DNA of 64,000 nucleotides from Cellulophaga lytica DSM 7489. GTDB taxonomy: Bacteria; Bacteroidota; Bacteroidia; Flavobacteriales; Flavobacteriaceae. Shown here one piece after another: positions 1 through 9,052 of the stretch. The position numbers and the translations under genes are program-made. The stretch is from assembly GCF_000190595.1 (NCBI RefSeq), contig NC_015167.1:1229501-1293500 (forward strand), read 5' to 3'. The stretch's first letter is position 1. Each line of letters begins with the position of its first letter. A model generated the notes under the pieces. The model was not told where the DNA came from and made no database searches. It saw nothing but the letters and a program-made list of their open reading frames with translations.

Positions 1-46
1 AAAAGAGCTCACTAAAGCATTTGCCAGTAGTGAGCTCTTTTTTTAT
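1..46. terminator. Strong hairpin terminator, bidirectional
   Basis: A 13-bp perfect stem (2-14 with 28-40, core GAGCTCACTA/TAGTGAGCTC) is followed by seven T on the + strand and preceded by four A, so it can act on both strands. It would end the minus-strand gene at 59-577 and any gene entering from the left edge. Confidence 0.85.
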
Positions 47-58
47 GACTTTATTTTT

Positions 59-577
59 TTAAAATCTAAACCCTACAGATAAACCTGCTCTAAAAATAAA
101 ATCGTCCTGAAATTCTTTAGGATTTATATTTCTACCAAAACCACCATTTAGCTCTAATGTAAAACGTTCGCTACGTGTTACCCACTTGTAACCACCACCT
201 AAACCAAGAGCTACACCACTGTATTCTCCAACAATTCTAGAGCCCATATCATTGTATTTTTTTTCTCCCTTTAAATACAAACCAAAAGCTTCTGCAAAAG
301 CGCCACTTCTAGGTAAATCTCCAAAGTAAGCCCTAAAGTTTGGTCCAAAACCAAAGCTACCATTGTAATCTTCACCGTCACCATCAAAATGAAGAATTGC
401 ACCAACACTAGTATCATCACCTAAAAAATACTCGTATCCAAATTCTACAGAAGTTGTTGCTAAAAACATACCAATGTTAAATTTAATTTCTTGATTTTTA
501 TCAAAATTAGAGTAAGCTTGAGCAAATGCCATTTTGGCTCCCAATAAAAATACTACTACTAATAATCCTTTTTTCAT
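59..577 (-). CDS. Outer-membrane beta-barrel protein
   Basis: 172 residues with a Sec signal peptide (residues 1-19, ending AFA-QAYS). The rest alternates hydrophobic and polar residues in short strands rich in Gly and aromatics, and ends in GLSVGFRF with a terminal Phe, typical of proteins inserted by the Bam complex. Size and pattern fit a small eight-stranded barrel of the OmpX/opacity type. The role is unknown. It has its own promoter (TAnnTTTG read on the minus strand at 614-621) and terminator, so it looks monocistronic. No specific family is recognised beyond the barrel. Confidence 0.75.
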   Translation of the reverse strand: MKKGLLVVVFLLGAKMAFAQAYSNFDKNQEIKFNIGMFLATTSVEFGYEYFLGDDTSVGAILHFDGDGEDYNGSFGFGPNFRAYFGDLPRSGAFAEAFGLYLKGEKKYNDMGSRIVGEYSGVALGLGGGYKWVTRSERFTLELNGGFGRNINPKEFQDDFIFRAGLSVGFRF

Positions 578-613
578 AATGTTAGTGTTTTCTATATCTC
601 ATTTTTCAATTGG

Positions 614-621
614 CAAAAATA
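614..621 (-). promoter_or_regulatory. Flavobacterial -7 element (TATTTTTG)
   Basis: Read on the minus strand this is TATTTTTG, matching the Bacteroidota TAnnTTTG -7 consensus, 37 bases upstream of the ATG of the beta-barrel gene. No clear TTTG -33 box is seen. Confidence 0.5.
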
Positions 622-703
622 GAACTTTTTGTAAGAATCTCTGTCATTCATTTTTCATAGAACCCTTTGTTTTTTCTATTTTTAACCTTTATAATTACAT
701 ATA

Positions 704-1468
704 ATGAAAATAGTATCCTATAACGTTAACGGTATTCGCGCAGCAATTAATAAAGGTTTTATAGATTGGCTTACCGCTACAGACCCAGATGTTATATGCC
801 TTCAGGAAATAAAAGCACTTAAAGAACAGTTAGATTTATCTTTGTTTGAAGAGGCTGGTTACAGCTATAACTATTGGTATAGCGCACAAAAAAAAGGCTA
901 CAGTGGTGTTGCTATTTTATCTAAAACAGAACCAGATAATGTTACCTACGGTACAGGTATAGATTATATGGATTTTGAAGGTAGAAATATTAGAGCAGAT
1001 TTTGGAGATATTTCTATTATGAGTATGTATCTACCATCTGGTACAAATTTAGCTAGACTAGATTTTAAACTAAAATATATGGATGACTTTCAGAAATATA
1101 TTAATGAATTAAAAAAAGACAAACCTAATATTATTGTAGTAGGCGACTATAATATATGTCATGAAGCTATAGATATTCATGATCCTGTACGCAATAAAAA
1201 CGTATCTGGATTTTTACCTGTAGAGCGCGAGTGGATTGGAAATTTTATGGAAAGCGGATTTATAGATAGTTTTAGACACTTTAATAAAGAGCCACACAAC
1301 TACTCTTGGTGGAGCTACAGAGCTAACGCAAGAAACAATAATAAAGGTTGGCGATTGGATTACGGTATGGTTAGCAAAACCTTAGAAAACCGCTTAAAAA
1401 GAGCTGTTATTTTAAAAGAAGCTAAGCACAGTGACCACTGTCCAATTTTAGTAGAACTAAAAAACTAA
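704..1468 (+). CDS. xth: Exodeoxyribonuclease III / AP endonuclease
   Basis: 254 residues, full length for the ExoIII (Xth) family of the endonuclease/exonuclease/phosphatase fold. Visible motifs are KIVSYNVNGIRAA at the N terminus, LQEIK around residue 35 (metal-binding Glu), GDYNICHEAIDIHDP in the middle (catalytic Asp/Asn) and SDHCPI near residue 245 (catalytic Asp-His). The enzyme cuts DNA 5' of abasic sites in base-excision repair and degrades 3' ends. The next gene, galM, starts 20 bases downstream, so the two are probably cotranscribed although they are functionally unrelated. Confidence 0.96.
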   Translation: MKIVSYNVNGIRAAINKGFIDWLTATDPDVICLQEIKALKEQLDLSLFEEAGYSYNYWYSAQKKGYSGVAILSKTEPDNVTYGTGIDYMDFEGRNIRADFGDISIMSMYLPSGTNLARLDFKLKYMDDFQKYINELKKDKPNIIVVGDYNICHEAIDIHDPVRNKNVSGFLPVEREWIGNFMESGFIDSFRHFNKEPHNYSWWSYRANARNNNKGWRLDYGMVSKTLENRLKRAVILKEAKHSDHCPILVELKN

Positions 1469-1488
1469 ACACCTAAACCAACTTTTAA

Positions 1489-2550
1489 ATGGCACCACAA
1501 CTACTAAACCCAAAAGATTTTGAAGCCTTAATAAACGGTAAAAGAGTAGCGCTATACACTTTAAAAAATGCGCAAGGTTCTATTGCACAAATAACAAACT
1601 ATGGCGGCACTTTAGCCTCATTATGGATAAAAGACAAAAACAATAATTTTAAAGATGTTGTTTTAGGATATAAATCTTTACACGAATACCAAACCAATCC
1701 TAATGCCTATTTTGGCAGTATTGTGGGTAGATATGCCAACAGAATTGCAAAGGGTAAATTTACACTAGACAACAAAACATACAATTTAGCTGTTAACAAT
1801 GGTGAAAACCACTTACACGGTGGCACAACAGGTTTTGATGCTGTTGTTTGGGATGCTAAGCAACCTACCGGAGATACACTAGAATTAACCTACGTTTCTG
1901 CAGATATGGAAGAAGGTTACCCTGGTAACTTAGCGGTTAAAGTACAATACCACCTAACAGATAAAAATGCCATAAAAATTAAATATTGGGCAATTACCGA
2001 TAAAACAACGGTTGTAAACCTAACAAACCACTCTTATTTTAATTTAAAAGGAGAAGGTAATGGCGACATTTTAGATCATAAACTACAAATTAATGCGTCT
2101 TCTTTTACAAGTGTAGACACAACTTGCATACCTACAGGAGAACTAACAGCTGTAGATGATACACCCTTGGATTTTAGAAAAGAAAAAACAATTGGCAAAG
2201 ATATTAATGCAGATTATGAGCAGTTAATTATTGGTAATGGCTATGACCATAACTATGTTATAGACCAAAACACAACTTTAAATTTGGCCGCAACAGCAAA
2301 AGAAGCATCAACGGGTATTACTATGAATGTATACACTACAGAGCCAGGAGTGCAATTGTATACGGGTAATTTTATAAGTGACAAGCTAGTAGGTAAATCG
2401 GGTAAAAAATACCATCCTAGAGCTGCTTTTTGTTTAGAAACACAGCATTATCCAGATAGTCCTAACAAGCCTCAGTTTCCTACTGTGGTATTGCGTCCTA
2501 AAGAAGAATACCACAGCGTAACTTTATATAAATTTAGTGTAGCAAAATAG
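1489..2550 (+). CDS. galM: Aldose 1-epimerase
   Basis: 353 residues, normal for GalM. Motifs include FGSIVGRYANRIAKGKF, ENHLHGG (catalytic His region, about residue 108), NLTNHSYFNL (second catalytic His, about 181) and LETQHYPDSPN (catalytic Glu, about 318). It interconverts alpha and beta anomers of glucose, galactose and similar sugars. There is no signal peptide, so it acts in the cytoplasm. Its stop codon is one base from the stop codon of the convergent SulP gene, with no hairpin between them, so antisense read-through is likely. Confidence 0.95.
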   Translation: MAPQLLNPKDFEALINGKRVALYTLKNAQGSIAQITNYGGTLASLWIKDKNNNFKDVVLGYKSLHEYQTNPNAYFGSIVGRYANRIAKGKFTLDNKTYNLAVNNGENHLHGGTTGFDAVVWDAKQPTGDTLELTYVSADMEEGYPGNLAVKVQYHLTDKNAIKIKYWAITDKTTVVNLTNHSYFNLKGEGNGDILDHKLQINASSFTSVDTTCIPTGELTAVDDTPLDFRKEKTIGKDINADYEQLIIGNGYDHNYVIDQNTTLNLAATAKEASTGITMNVYTTEPGVQLYTGNFISDKLVGKSGKKYHPRAAFCLETQHYPDSPNKPQFPTVVLRPKEEYHSVTLYKFSVAK

Positions 2551-2551
2551 T

Positions 2552-4120
2552 TTACTTATTAGCAACTACTTTGTACGTTGGGTCTTCCATTACATTTACA
2601 TCAATAATATCATCTGCATTACACAACAAACGTATACAATCTTTACTTAAATGTCTTAAGTGAACCTTTTTACCCACTTTAGCATAACGTTCTGTTATCT
2701 TATTTAAAGCTTCAATACCACTCATATCGGTAACCCTACTTTCTTTAAAGTCTATAATTACTTTATCTGGATCACCTTGTACGTCAAATTTTTCATTAAA
2801 TAATGTGGTAGATCCAAAAAATAAAGGTCCGTATATCTCATAGTGCTTAACTCCGTCTTCATCTACATACTTTCTAGCTCTAATTCTCTTAGCACTTTCC
2901 CAAGCAAATACCAATGCAGAAATTATTACTCCTATTAATACAGCTAAAGCCAAATTATGTAAAAATACAGTGATTAAGGTAACCAATATCATTACAAAAA
3001 TATCTGGTTTAGGCATTCTTCGTAAAGCCTTAAAGCTAGCCCACTCAAAAGTACCTACAGAAACCATTACCATAACACCAACCAATGCAGCTATTGGCAC
3101 AAGCTCTATTACCGGCGCTCCAAACAATATAATAACCAATATAGTTAACGCAGCAATTATACCAGATAATCTTGCTCTTGAACCTGCAGATAAGTTTACT
3201 AAAGTTTGAGCAATCATAGGGCAACCACCCATTCCGCCAAAGAAACCGTTTAATATGTTTGCCCCACCTTGAGCTACACACTCTCTATTACTATTTCCTT
3301 TTGTTCCTGTAATTTCATCTACCAAGTTTAACGTAAGCAAACCTTCAGTTAAACCTACAGCTGCCATTATTAATCCGTAAGGTAAAATAATTTTAAAGGC
3401 TTCTAATGTAAACGGAATAGTAGGAATGTGAAAAGAAGGTAATGTACCACTAAGCGATTTTAGTGGCTCTCCTGGTAATGTATCTTGATTTATAATATCT
3501 ACTACTTGTTTGGTTTCTATATTAAAAAAATACACTACTAAAAACACAACAATAATTCCTATTAATGAAGCTGGCACTGCCTTAGTAACCTTAGGAACAA
3601 AAACAATTATTGCTATTGTAAACAATACCAAACCTAGCATAGTATACAATGTCTCACCTGTTAGCCAAACTGCTGCATCTCCCACACCTGCCTTAAATTG
3701 GTCCATTTGAGCCATAAAAATAATTATAGCTAAACCATTAACAAACCCAAACATTACCGGCTGTGGAACCAAGCGTATAAACTTACCTAGTTTTAAAAGA
3801 CCTATTATCATTTGAATAACACCTGCCAAAGCAACTGCTGCAAAAACATATTCTAAACCGTGAGAGTTCATTAACGCCATAAGGACTACTACGGTTGCAC
3901 CAGCTCCACCAGAAATTAATCCTGGTCTACCGCCAAATATTGCTGTTACTAATCCCATAATAAAAGCACCATACAAACCTACTAAAGGCGAAAAACCGGC
4001 AAGAATAGCAAACATTAATGACTCTGGAATCATTGTCATTGCCACCGTTAATCCTGCTAAAATTTCATTTTTATAATCTACCTTCTGCTGGAAATCAAAT
4101 AAATTTAAATACTTTTTCAT
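2552..4120 (-). CDS. SulP-family anion transporter with STAS domain
   Basis: 522 residues. The N-terminal SulP/SLC26 membrane domain (residues 20-400, about 12-14 hydrophobic segments) opens with the typical EILAGLTVAMTMIPESLMFAILAGFSPLVGLYG region, here with the MIPES signature. A cytoplasmic STAS domain follows (about 410-520). Family members exchange or symport sulfate, bicarbonate or other anions; the substrate here cannot be read from sequence. It differs from the second SulP gene at 50878, being shorter and without that protein's cytosolic insertion or carbonic anhydrase neighbour. Convergent with galM. Confidence 0.9.
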   Translation of the reverse strand: MKKYLNLFDFQQKVDYKNEILAGLTVAMTMIPESLMFAILAGFSPLVGLYGAFIMGLVTAIFGGRPGLISGGAGATVVVLMALMNSHGLEYVFAAVALAGVIQMIIGLLKLGKFIRLVPQPVMFGFVNGLAIIIFMAQMDQFKAGVGDAAVWLTGETLYTMLGLVLFTIAIIVFVPKVTKAVPASLIGIIVVFLVVYFFNIETKQVVDIINQDTLPGEPLKSLSGTLPSFHIPTIPFTLEAFKIILPYGLIMAAVGLTEGLLTLNLVDEITGTKGNSNRECVAQGGANILNGFFGGMGGCPMIAQTLVNLSAGSRARLSGIIAALTILVIILFGAPVIELVPIAALVGVMVMVSVGTFEWASFKALRRMPKPDIFVMILVTLITVFLHNLALAVLIGVIISALVFAWESAKRIRARKYVDEDGVKHYEIYGPLFFGSTTLFNEKFDVQGDPDKVIIDFKESRVTDMSGIEALNKITERYAKVGKKVHLRHLSKDCIRLLCNADDIIDVNVMEDPTYKVVANK

Positions 4121-4142
4121 TTTAGCCTATAAATTAAGGGCG

Positions 4143-4150
4143 CAAAAATA
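4143..4150 (-). promoter_or_regulatory. -7 element upstream of SulP gene
   Basis: Minus-strand TATTTTTG (TAnnTTTG consensus), 23 bases before the ATG of the SulP transporter. Confidence 0.5.
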
Positions 4151-4247
4151 GTCTTTATTACGCTTTTAGAGAAATAAACTGTATAAAACTAAGAAACACA
4201 CCTTAAAATTATAAAAATCTAACACTACTCACTACCAAAACGTTTCT

Positions 4248-4255
4248 TAGCTTTG
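4248..4255 (+). promoter_or_regulatory. -7 element upstream of mqo
   Basis: TAGCTTTG matches TAnnTTTG, 19 bases before the ATG of mqo, which implies a very short 5' leader. Confidence 0.55.
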
Positions 4256-4274
4256 TAGTAAACACAACTATACA

Positions 4275-5756
4275 ATGGCAAAACAAGACTTTACACTTAT
4301 AGGAGCTGGCATTATGAGCGCAACGCTTGGCGTTTTATTAAAACAACTAATACCAGATGCTAAAATAGCTATTTATGAACGTTTAGATAAAGTAGGCGCA
4401 GAAAGCTCTGATGCTTGGAACAACGCTGGCACTGGGCACTCTGCCTTTTGTGAGTTAAACTACACACCAGAAAATGAGCAAGGAGAAATAGATATTTCTA
4501 AGGCATTAAAAATTAGTGAATCTTTTGAGGTGTCTAAACAACTTTGGGCTTATTTGGTAAAAAACAATTTACTTCCTGCAGAAGATCCTTTTATTAATGA
4601 CATTGACCATATGAGTTTTGTATGGGGTGATGAAAATTTAAACTTCTTAAGAAAAAGACACAAAGCACTTACAGCTTATCCTATTTTTAAAGATATGTTG
4701 CATTCTGAAAATTATGATGAAATTAAAGAATGGGTACCTTTAATGATGACAGGCCGTAGCAAAAACCAAACTATAGGAGCCACAAGAATGTCTATAGGTA
4801 CAGATGTAAATTTTGGAACTATTACCAGAGGGATGATTGCCTATCTGCAGTCTTGTGATGGTGTAGAAGTATTTTTAGGTCACCAAGTAGAAGATATTGA
4901 TGATAAAAAAGATGGCACTTGGGAAATAGAGGTTAAAGATTTACATACAGATAAAGAAAAAACAATAGAAAGTAATTTTGTGTTTATTGGTGCTGGTGGT
5001 GGCGCTTTAAAACTATTAGAAAAATCTGATATTCCTGAAGCAGATGGTTACGGTGGTTTTCCGGTGAGCGGACAGTTTTTAAAATGTAATAATCCTGAAG
5101 TTATTTTACAACACGAAGCCAAAGTATACGGCATGGCAGAAGTTGGCGCACCACCAATGTCTGTTCCGCATTTAGATACTAGAATGCTAAATGGCGTACG
5201 CTCTTTACTTTTTGGGCCATATGCTGGTTTTTCTACAAAATTTTTAAAAAATGGTTCTTATTTTGATTTACCACTGTCTATAGATGCCCATAATATTTTT
5301 CCTATACTTAGGGCTGGTTTACACAACATATCATTAACCAAATACTTAATAGAACAAGTTGTACAGTCGCCAGAAGAACGCTTTAAAGCATTAGAAAAGT
5401 ACTACCCAAATGCTAAAATTGAAGACTGGGAGCTTATTACAGCTGGGCAACGTGTACAAATAATTAAAAAAGACGCCAAAGAAGGTGGCGTGCTTAAGTT
5501 TGGAACCGAGATTGTAACCAACAAAAACAAAACGTTGGCTGCTTTGCTTGGTGCATCACCAGGTGCATCTACATCTGTATCTATAATGTTATCTGTATTA
5601 AATCAATGTTTTCCAATGCAAGTAAAATCTAAAGCTTGGCAGCAAAAGTTAACAGAAATGATTCCGTCATTAGGACGTTCACTAATTACAGATGAAAAAC
5701 TGTGTATAAACACAAGAAATTACACAACGGCTATTTTAAAATTAGAAGACCAATAA
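4275..5756 (+). CDS. mqo: Malate:quinone oxidoreductase
   Basis: 493 residues, the usual length of Mqo. An N-terminal FAD-binding Rossmann segment (DFTLIGAGIMSATLGVLL) is followed by family motifs DAWNNAGTGHSAFCELNYTP, MSFVWG, TRMSIGTDVNFGTI, FIGAGGGALKLL and, near the C terminus, LLGASPGASTSVSIML. The enzyme is a peripheral membrane FAD protein that oxidises malate to oxaloacetate and passes electrons to quinone, replacing or complementing NAD malate dehydrogenase in the TCA cycle. It is monocistronic with its own promoter and a downstream shared hairpin. Confidence 0.97.
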   Translation: MAKQDFTLIGAGIMSATLGVLLKQLIPDAKIAIYERLDKVGAESSDAWNNAGTGHSAFCELNYTPENEQGEIDISKALKISESFEVSKQLWAYLVKNNLLPAEDPFINDIDHMSFVWGDENLNFLRKRHKALTAYPIFKDMLHSENYDEIKEWVPLMMTGRSKNQTIGATRMSIGTDVNFGTITRGMIAYLQSCDGVEVFLGHQVEDIDDKKDGTWEIEVKDLHTDKEKTIESNFVFIGAGGGALKLLEKSDIPEADGYGGFPVSGQFLKCNNPEVILQHEAKVYGMAEVGAPPMSVPHLDTRMLNGVRSLLFGPYAGFSTKFLKNGSYFDLPLSIDAHNIFPILRAGLHNISLTKYLIEQVVQSPEERFKALEKYYPNAKIEDWELITAGQRVQIIKKDAKEGGVLKFGTEIVTNKNKTLAALLGASPGASTSVSIMLSVLNQCFPMQVKSKAWQQKLTEMIPSLGRSLITDEKLCINTRNYTTAILKLEDQ

Positions 5757-5758
5757 AC

Positions 5759-5797
5759 ATAAAAAAACCGCCTTAAACATACTACTGTTTAAGACAG
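5759..5797. terminator. Hairpin between convergent mqo and lipoprotein gene
   Basis: GCCTTAAAC (5770-5778) pairs with GTTTAAGAC (5787-5795) through nine pairs including one wobble. On the minus strand it is followed by a run of seven T, making it a good terminator for the minus-strand lipoprotein gene. On the + strand the T-run is short, so it ends mqo transcripts less convincingly. Confidence 0.65.
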
Positions 5798-5830
5798 TTT
5801 TACAACTAATAACCAACCTAAAAATTCTTT

Positions 5831-6751
5831 TTATTTTATACGCTGTCTCTTTACTGTTTTTACACTGTTAGTAGACTTTGTTCTTTTTTTATCTGTAGTA
5901 GATACATCACCTTTTAAGTATTGTATGTATCCTATTCCTGTAAATTCATAAACCGTGCCAGAATTTGGATGGTACAGTTCTATTGTACTATCATTAATAA
6001 CATAAAACTCAAAATAATCATCACCCAAAAAATCATAATCTAGCTCTAGCAACTTTAAGGTTTCATCTCCTTCTACATCAAACACCTTATACTCACCTTC
6101 ATAATCCCATTGTAAGTTTCTTGGTCTGGTACCATTATTATCTATAGATGACCTAAAAACATCGGCATTACCATCTGTAAAAAATTGCAAAAAGTTTTCT
6201 GCATCAAAATCATTTATAGCACCTTCTTTACTTGTGTATGTTTTTTCCCAAGCATCATATTCCTGTAAAAAGTATTTTAAATTATCATAAAAAACATAAT
6301 CATAATCAAACGTACTTTGTCTGTACCCCCTTAAGTAGTATGATGTGTTTGTGACAACATCTAACAACTCTAATGTATTGCTATTTACCACATACACTTC
6401 TAGTGGCCACCTACCATCTACACTATGGTTTACTCGTATACCATCATTAAAAACATCATAATTACCAACATCTACACCATAGCCGCCACCGGTTTTACCA
6501 ATACCAACAATATTATTATTAGCATACAAACGGCCATTGTTAAATGTTATAGTAAATGCACGTTGTAAAAAAGGAACTTCCCCGTTACCTTGTGTTGCGT
6601 TAATATCTACATACCAAAGGTCATATTTATGTATTGCGTGTTCTACAGAAAATCCTGGTTCTATAAAATCATCTTCTATTATTATTTCAGAATAGCATGA
6701 TGAAACTAAGGTTCCCAATAACAGTAATCCTAATAGTAATTTTGTTTTCAT
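5831..6751 (-). CDS. Conserved hypothetical lipoprotein
   Basis: 306 residues with a lipoprotein signal peptide (hydrophobic core LLLGLLLLGTLVS, lipobox VSSC, Cys19). The mature part is rich in Asp, Tyr and Asn. It seems to contain two related beta-rich halves, each with a stretch like GxYxVFDVxxDE/LELLDxxx followed by short Thr/Ser segments (about residues 75-145 and 215-280), suggesting an internal repeat. The C-terminal 25 residues are strongly basic (KKRTKSTN...). I do not recognise a catalytic motif. The upstream region carries a near-consensus sigma-54 promoter, unusual for this window. Confidence 0.8.
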   Translation of the reverse strand: MKTKLLLGLLLLGTLVSSCYSEIIIEDDFIEPGFSVEHAIHKYDLWYVDINATQGNGEVPFLQRAFTITFNNGRLYANNNIVGIGKTGGGYGVDVGNYDVFNDGIRVNHSVDGRWPLEVYVVNSNTLELLDVVTNTSYYLRGYRQSTFDYDYVFYDNLKYFLQEYDAWEKTYTSKEGAINDFDAENFLQFFTDGNADVFRSSIDNNGTRPRNLQWDYEGEYKVFDVEGDETLKLLELDYDFLGDDYFEFYVINDSTIELYHPNSGTVYEFTGIGYIQYLKGDVSTTDKKRTKSTNSVKTVKRQRIK

Positions 6752-6783
6752 AATAAAAAATGTATTGGTTCTGCCAAGTATAA

Positions 6784-6801
6784 AACAAAGGGCGTGCCAA
6801 A
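6784..6801 (-). promoter_or_regulatory. Candidate sigma-54 (-24/-12) promoter
   Basis: Read on the minus strand the sequence is TTTGGCACGCCCTTTGT. The -24 half TTGGCACG is perfect and the spacing to the -12 half is correct. The -12 half is TTGT instead of TTGC. A start about 12 bases downstream would leave a leader of roughly 23 bases before the lipoprotein ATG at 6751. An RpoN-type activator is encoded elsewhere in the window (59960). Confidence 0.45.
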
Positions 6802-6999
6802 AATTTTAAATCGCTAATTTACAGATACATAAACATTTTAAACTTTACCTACGCTAACATTTTATAGATTAATAAAAACTAAATCTGCATAAAAAGTACT
6901 AATAAAATAGTATGTAAAATTAAGGTTGACAGTACCCTAAAGTTTTATTAAATTAAAGCTATAGAAGGCATAAATTTCTGCTTTCAATTAAATTTTATC

Positions 7000-7007
7000 T
7001 ACTTTTG
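7000..7007 (+). promoter_or_regulatory. -7 element upstream of gpsA
   Basis: TACTTTTG matches TAnnTTTG, 18 bases before the gpsA ATG. Confidence 0.55.
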
Positions 7008-7025
7008 ATTTTCTAAATTTATTTT

Positions 7026-8027
7026 ATGAAGAATACTACAAAATTTGCTGTTTTGGGTGGTGGTAGCTGGGCTACTGCAATTGTAAAAATGCTTACTGAA
7101 AATGTAAGTACAGTAAATTGGTATATGCGTAATACAGATGCTATTGCACATATAAAAGAGCACTGTCACAACCCTAATTATATAAGCGCTGTTGAATTTA
7201 ACCCACAACAACTAGCACTAACTGCAGATATTAATACTGCTATTGAAAATTCTGATGTGGTAATTTTTGCAATTCCGTCTGCTTTTTTAGTCACAGAACT
7301 ACAAAAACTTACAGTGTCTTTAGAGAATAAAACTATATTTTCTGCTATTAAAGGTATTGTACCAGAAACAGGCTTAATTGTTGGTGAACATTTTAACCAA
7401 ACCTATAATATACCATTAGAAAATATTGGTGTTATTGCTGGTCCTTGCCACGCAGAGGAAGTTGCCCTAGAGCGCTTGTCTTACTTAACTATTGCCTGCG
7501 CAGATGAGAAAAAAGCCAAATTGGTGGCTAAAAACTTAAGTAGCGATTATATAAAGACAAAAACATCTGACGATATTATTGGTACCGAGTATGCTGCCGT
7601 GCTTAAAAACATTTATGCTATTGCTGCTGGTATGGCTCACGGTTTGGGCTACGGAGACAATTTTCAGAGTGTGCTTATGAGTAATGCTATTAGAGAAATG
7701 AAACGTTTTATTAAACGTGTACACCATATGAAACGTAACATTAACAACTCTGCCTACCTTGGTGATTTGCTTGTTACTGGCTATTCTGTTTTTAGTAGAA
7801 ACAGAATGTTTGGTAATATGATTGGTAAAGGATACACTGTTAAAAGTGCTATGATGGAAATGAGTATGGTTGCAGAGGGTTACTACGCCACTAAAAGTGC
7901 TCATTTAATTAATGAAAAACATAACAAAAAGTCTAAAACTCCTATTATAGACGCTGTTTATGCTATTTTGTATGATGGAAAAAATCCTAAAAAAGTATTT
8001 AATAATTTAACCGATAAATTAGACTAA
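7026..8027 (+). CDS. gpsA: Glycerol-3-phosphate dehydrogenase [NAD(P)+]
   Basis: 333 residues, full length. An N-terminal dinucleotide-binding motif FAVLGGGSWATAIVKML (GxGxxG-type), the substrate-domain segment GVIAGPCHAEEVALE, and the conserved EYAAVLKNIYAIAAGMAHGLGYGDN region with the catalytic Lys identify GpsA. It reduces dihydroxyacetone phosphate to sn-glycerol 3-phosphate in the cytoplasm for phospholipid synthesis. It has its own promoter and is followed by a hairpin terminator. Confidence 0.96.
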   Translation: MKNTTKFAVLGGGSWATAIVKMLTENVSTVNWYMRNTDAIAHIKEHCHNPNYISAVEFNPQQLALTADINTAIENSDVVIFAIPSAFLVTELQKLTVSLENKTIFSAIKGIVPETGLIVGEHFNQTYNIPLENIGVIAGPCHAEEVALERLSYLTIACADEKKAKLVAKNLSSDYIKTKTSDDIIGTEYAAVLKNIYAIAAGMAHGLGYGDNFQSVLMSNAIREMKRFIKRVHHMKRNINNSAYLGDLLVTGYSVFSRNRMFGNMIGKGYTVKSAMMEMSMVAEGYYATKSAHLINEKHNKKSKTPIIDAVYAILYDGKNPKKVFNNLTDKLD

Positions 8028-8055
8028 AAGCTACCTTAACTAAGACTAAATTATA

Positions 8056-8113
8056 TAAAGCTTGTTTTTATAGTAATTCTATGCAATTGCTCTAAAAACA
8101 AGCTTTTTTATTT
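8056..8113 (+). terminator. Terminator of gpsA
   Basis: A 13-bp stem (8058-8070 with 8093-8105, AAGCTTGTTTTTA/TAAAAACAAGCTT), with a 22-base loop, is followed by a run of T. Confidence 0.75.
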
Positions 8114-8164
8114 GTGTATTTCTAAAAACAACATAAATTGTAAGAAATTGATTCGGTTTTTAAA

Positions 8165-8238
8165 AAAAAGAGAAAAGAATATAGAGGAGAGAATAGAGAC
8201 CAAAATGAGAAATAAGAGTCAAGAATCAGGATACTAAC
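8165..8238 (+). repeat. Purine-rich intergenic repeat, degenerate copy A
   Basis: A strand-asymmetric GA-rich stretch that shares the core AAGAGTCAAGAATCA with copies B (8965-9017) and C (9667-9719), but is otherwise diverged. It lies just upstream of the membrane protein at 8272. Confidence 0.6.
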
Positions 8239-8271
8239 AGCAATTATTCATAAAATAACAATACGCATTAA

Positions 8272-8943
8272 ATGTCTTTAGAAGATAAAAATAGACTTAT
8301 AAGAGAGGGACAAGCTCAATTAAAAAAAGGGATTTTTCCTAATCTTATTTTAGAGTCTATAAATGAGTCTAGACTAAGAAAGGATGTCGAAAAACAAATA
8401 TTTAATCCGTCAGGAGAAAAATTTGATAATCTATCTAAAGAAGAACAAGACATAAAAAAAAGTAGGTTAGCTATTATTCTTAAATTTAATGACTACATAC
8501 AGGCATTAAACATCTTTAAAAATGGTGCTTACTTGCTATTAATACTTGGAATTATAACTCTTGGAAGTGCGTTATTAAAAATAAACAACAATCATATCTT
8601 TGGCTTACTAACATTTATTAGTGGTCTTATTATTTTAATTGCTTCATCAAACAGAAAATTACTTTTAAAAACTACATTGTATATTGTAATTGCATATCTT
8701 GTATTTACCTTGTTAGAACTCATCATTTTTAAATTACCATCACCTTATATTTATGCCATAAGTAACAATGTTTTAGAAAACAGAAGAGGTGCTTTACCAA
8801 AAATTATTAATTTAATTAGTCCATTTGTATACCTCACAATAAGACTTTCCTTAGTTGTTTTTTTTATAGGCGCTTACTTAAAACAACAAAGTTTTTTTAA
8901 AATAAAAAGTAAATATGAGCTGGGAATAAGGAGCCATAGCTAA
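8272..8943 (+). CDS. Hypothetical four-TM membrane protein
   Basis: 223 residues. A charged N-terminal cytosolic part (1-80) is followed by four predicted membrane helices at about 86-102, 109-125, 131-153 and 179-203. The short segments between helices and the basic C terminus fit an inner-membrane protein. The N-terminal layout (EDKNRLIREGQAQLKKG) suggests an amphipathic helix. I recognise no family. It is preceded and followed by copies of the purine-rich repeat and begins the accessory + strand run. Confidence 0.7.
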   Translation: MSLEDKNRLIREGQAQLKKGIFPNLILESINESRLRKDVEKQIFNPSGEKFDNLSKEEQDIKKSRLAIILKFNDYIQALNIFKNGAYLLLILGIITLGSALLKINNNHIFGLLTFISGLIILIASSNRKLLLKTTLYIVIAYLVFTLLELIIFKLPSPYIYAISNNVLENRRGALPKIINLISPFVYLTIRLSLVVFFIGAYLKQQSFFKIKSKYELGIRSHS

Positions 8944-8964
8944 GATGTAAAACTTTTTAAAATT

Positions 8965-9017
8965 GAAAATAGAGAAGAGATAAAAGAGTCAAGAATCAAG
9001 ACTTGAGAATTATAAAA
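8965..9017 (+). repeat. Purine-rich intergenic repeat, copy B
   Basis: 53 bases differing from copy C (9667-9719) at only two positions. It contains the core AAAAGAGTCAAGAA and ends ACTTGAGAATTATAAAA. It lies in the leader of the gene at 9053. Confidence 0.85.
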
Positions 9018-9052
9018 TAGACCAAAACAAATAACCAAAGACCAACAAACCT

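Noticed and set aside
611-630. TTGGCA near the first gene as a sigma-54 -24 half
   Set aside because: No TTGC at the required distance.
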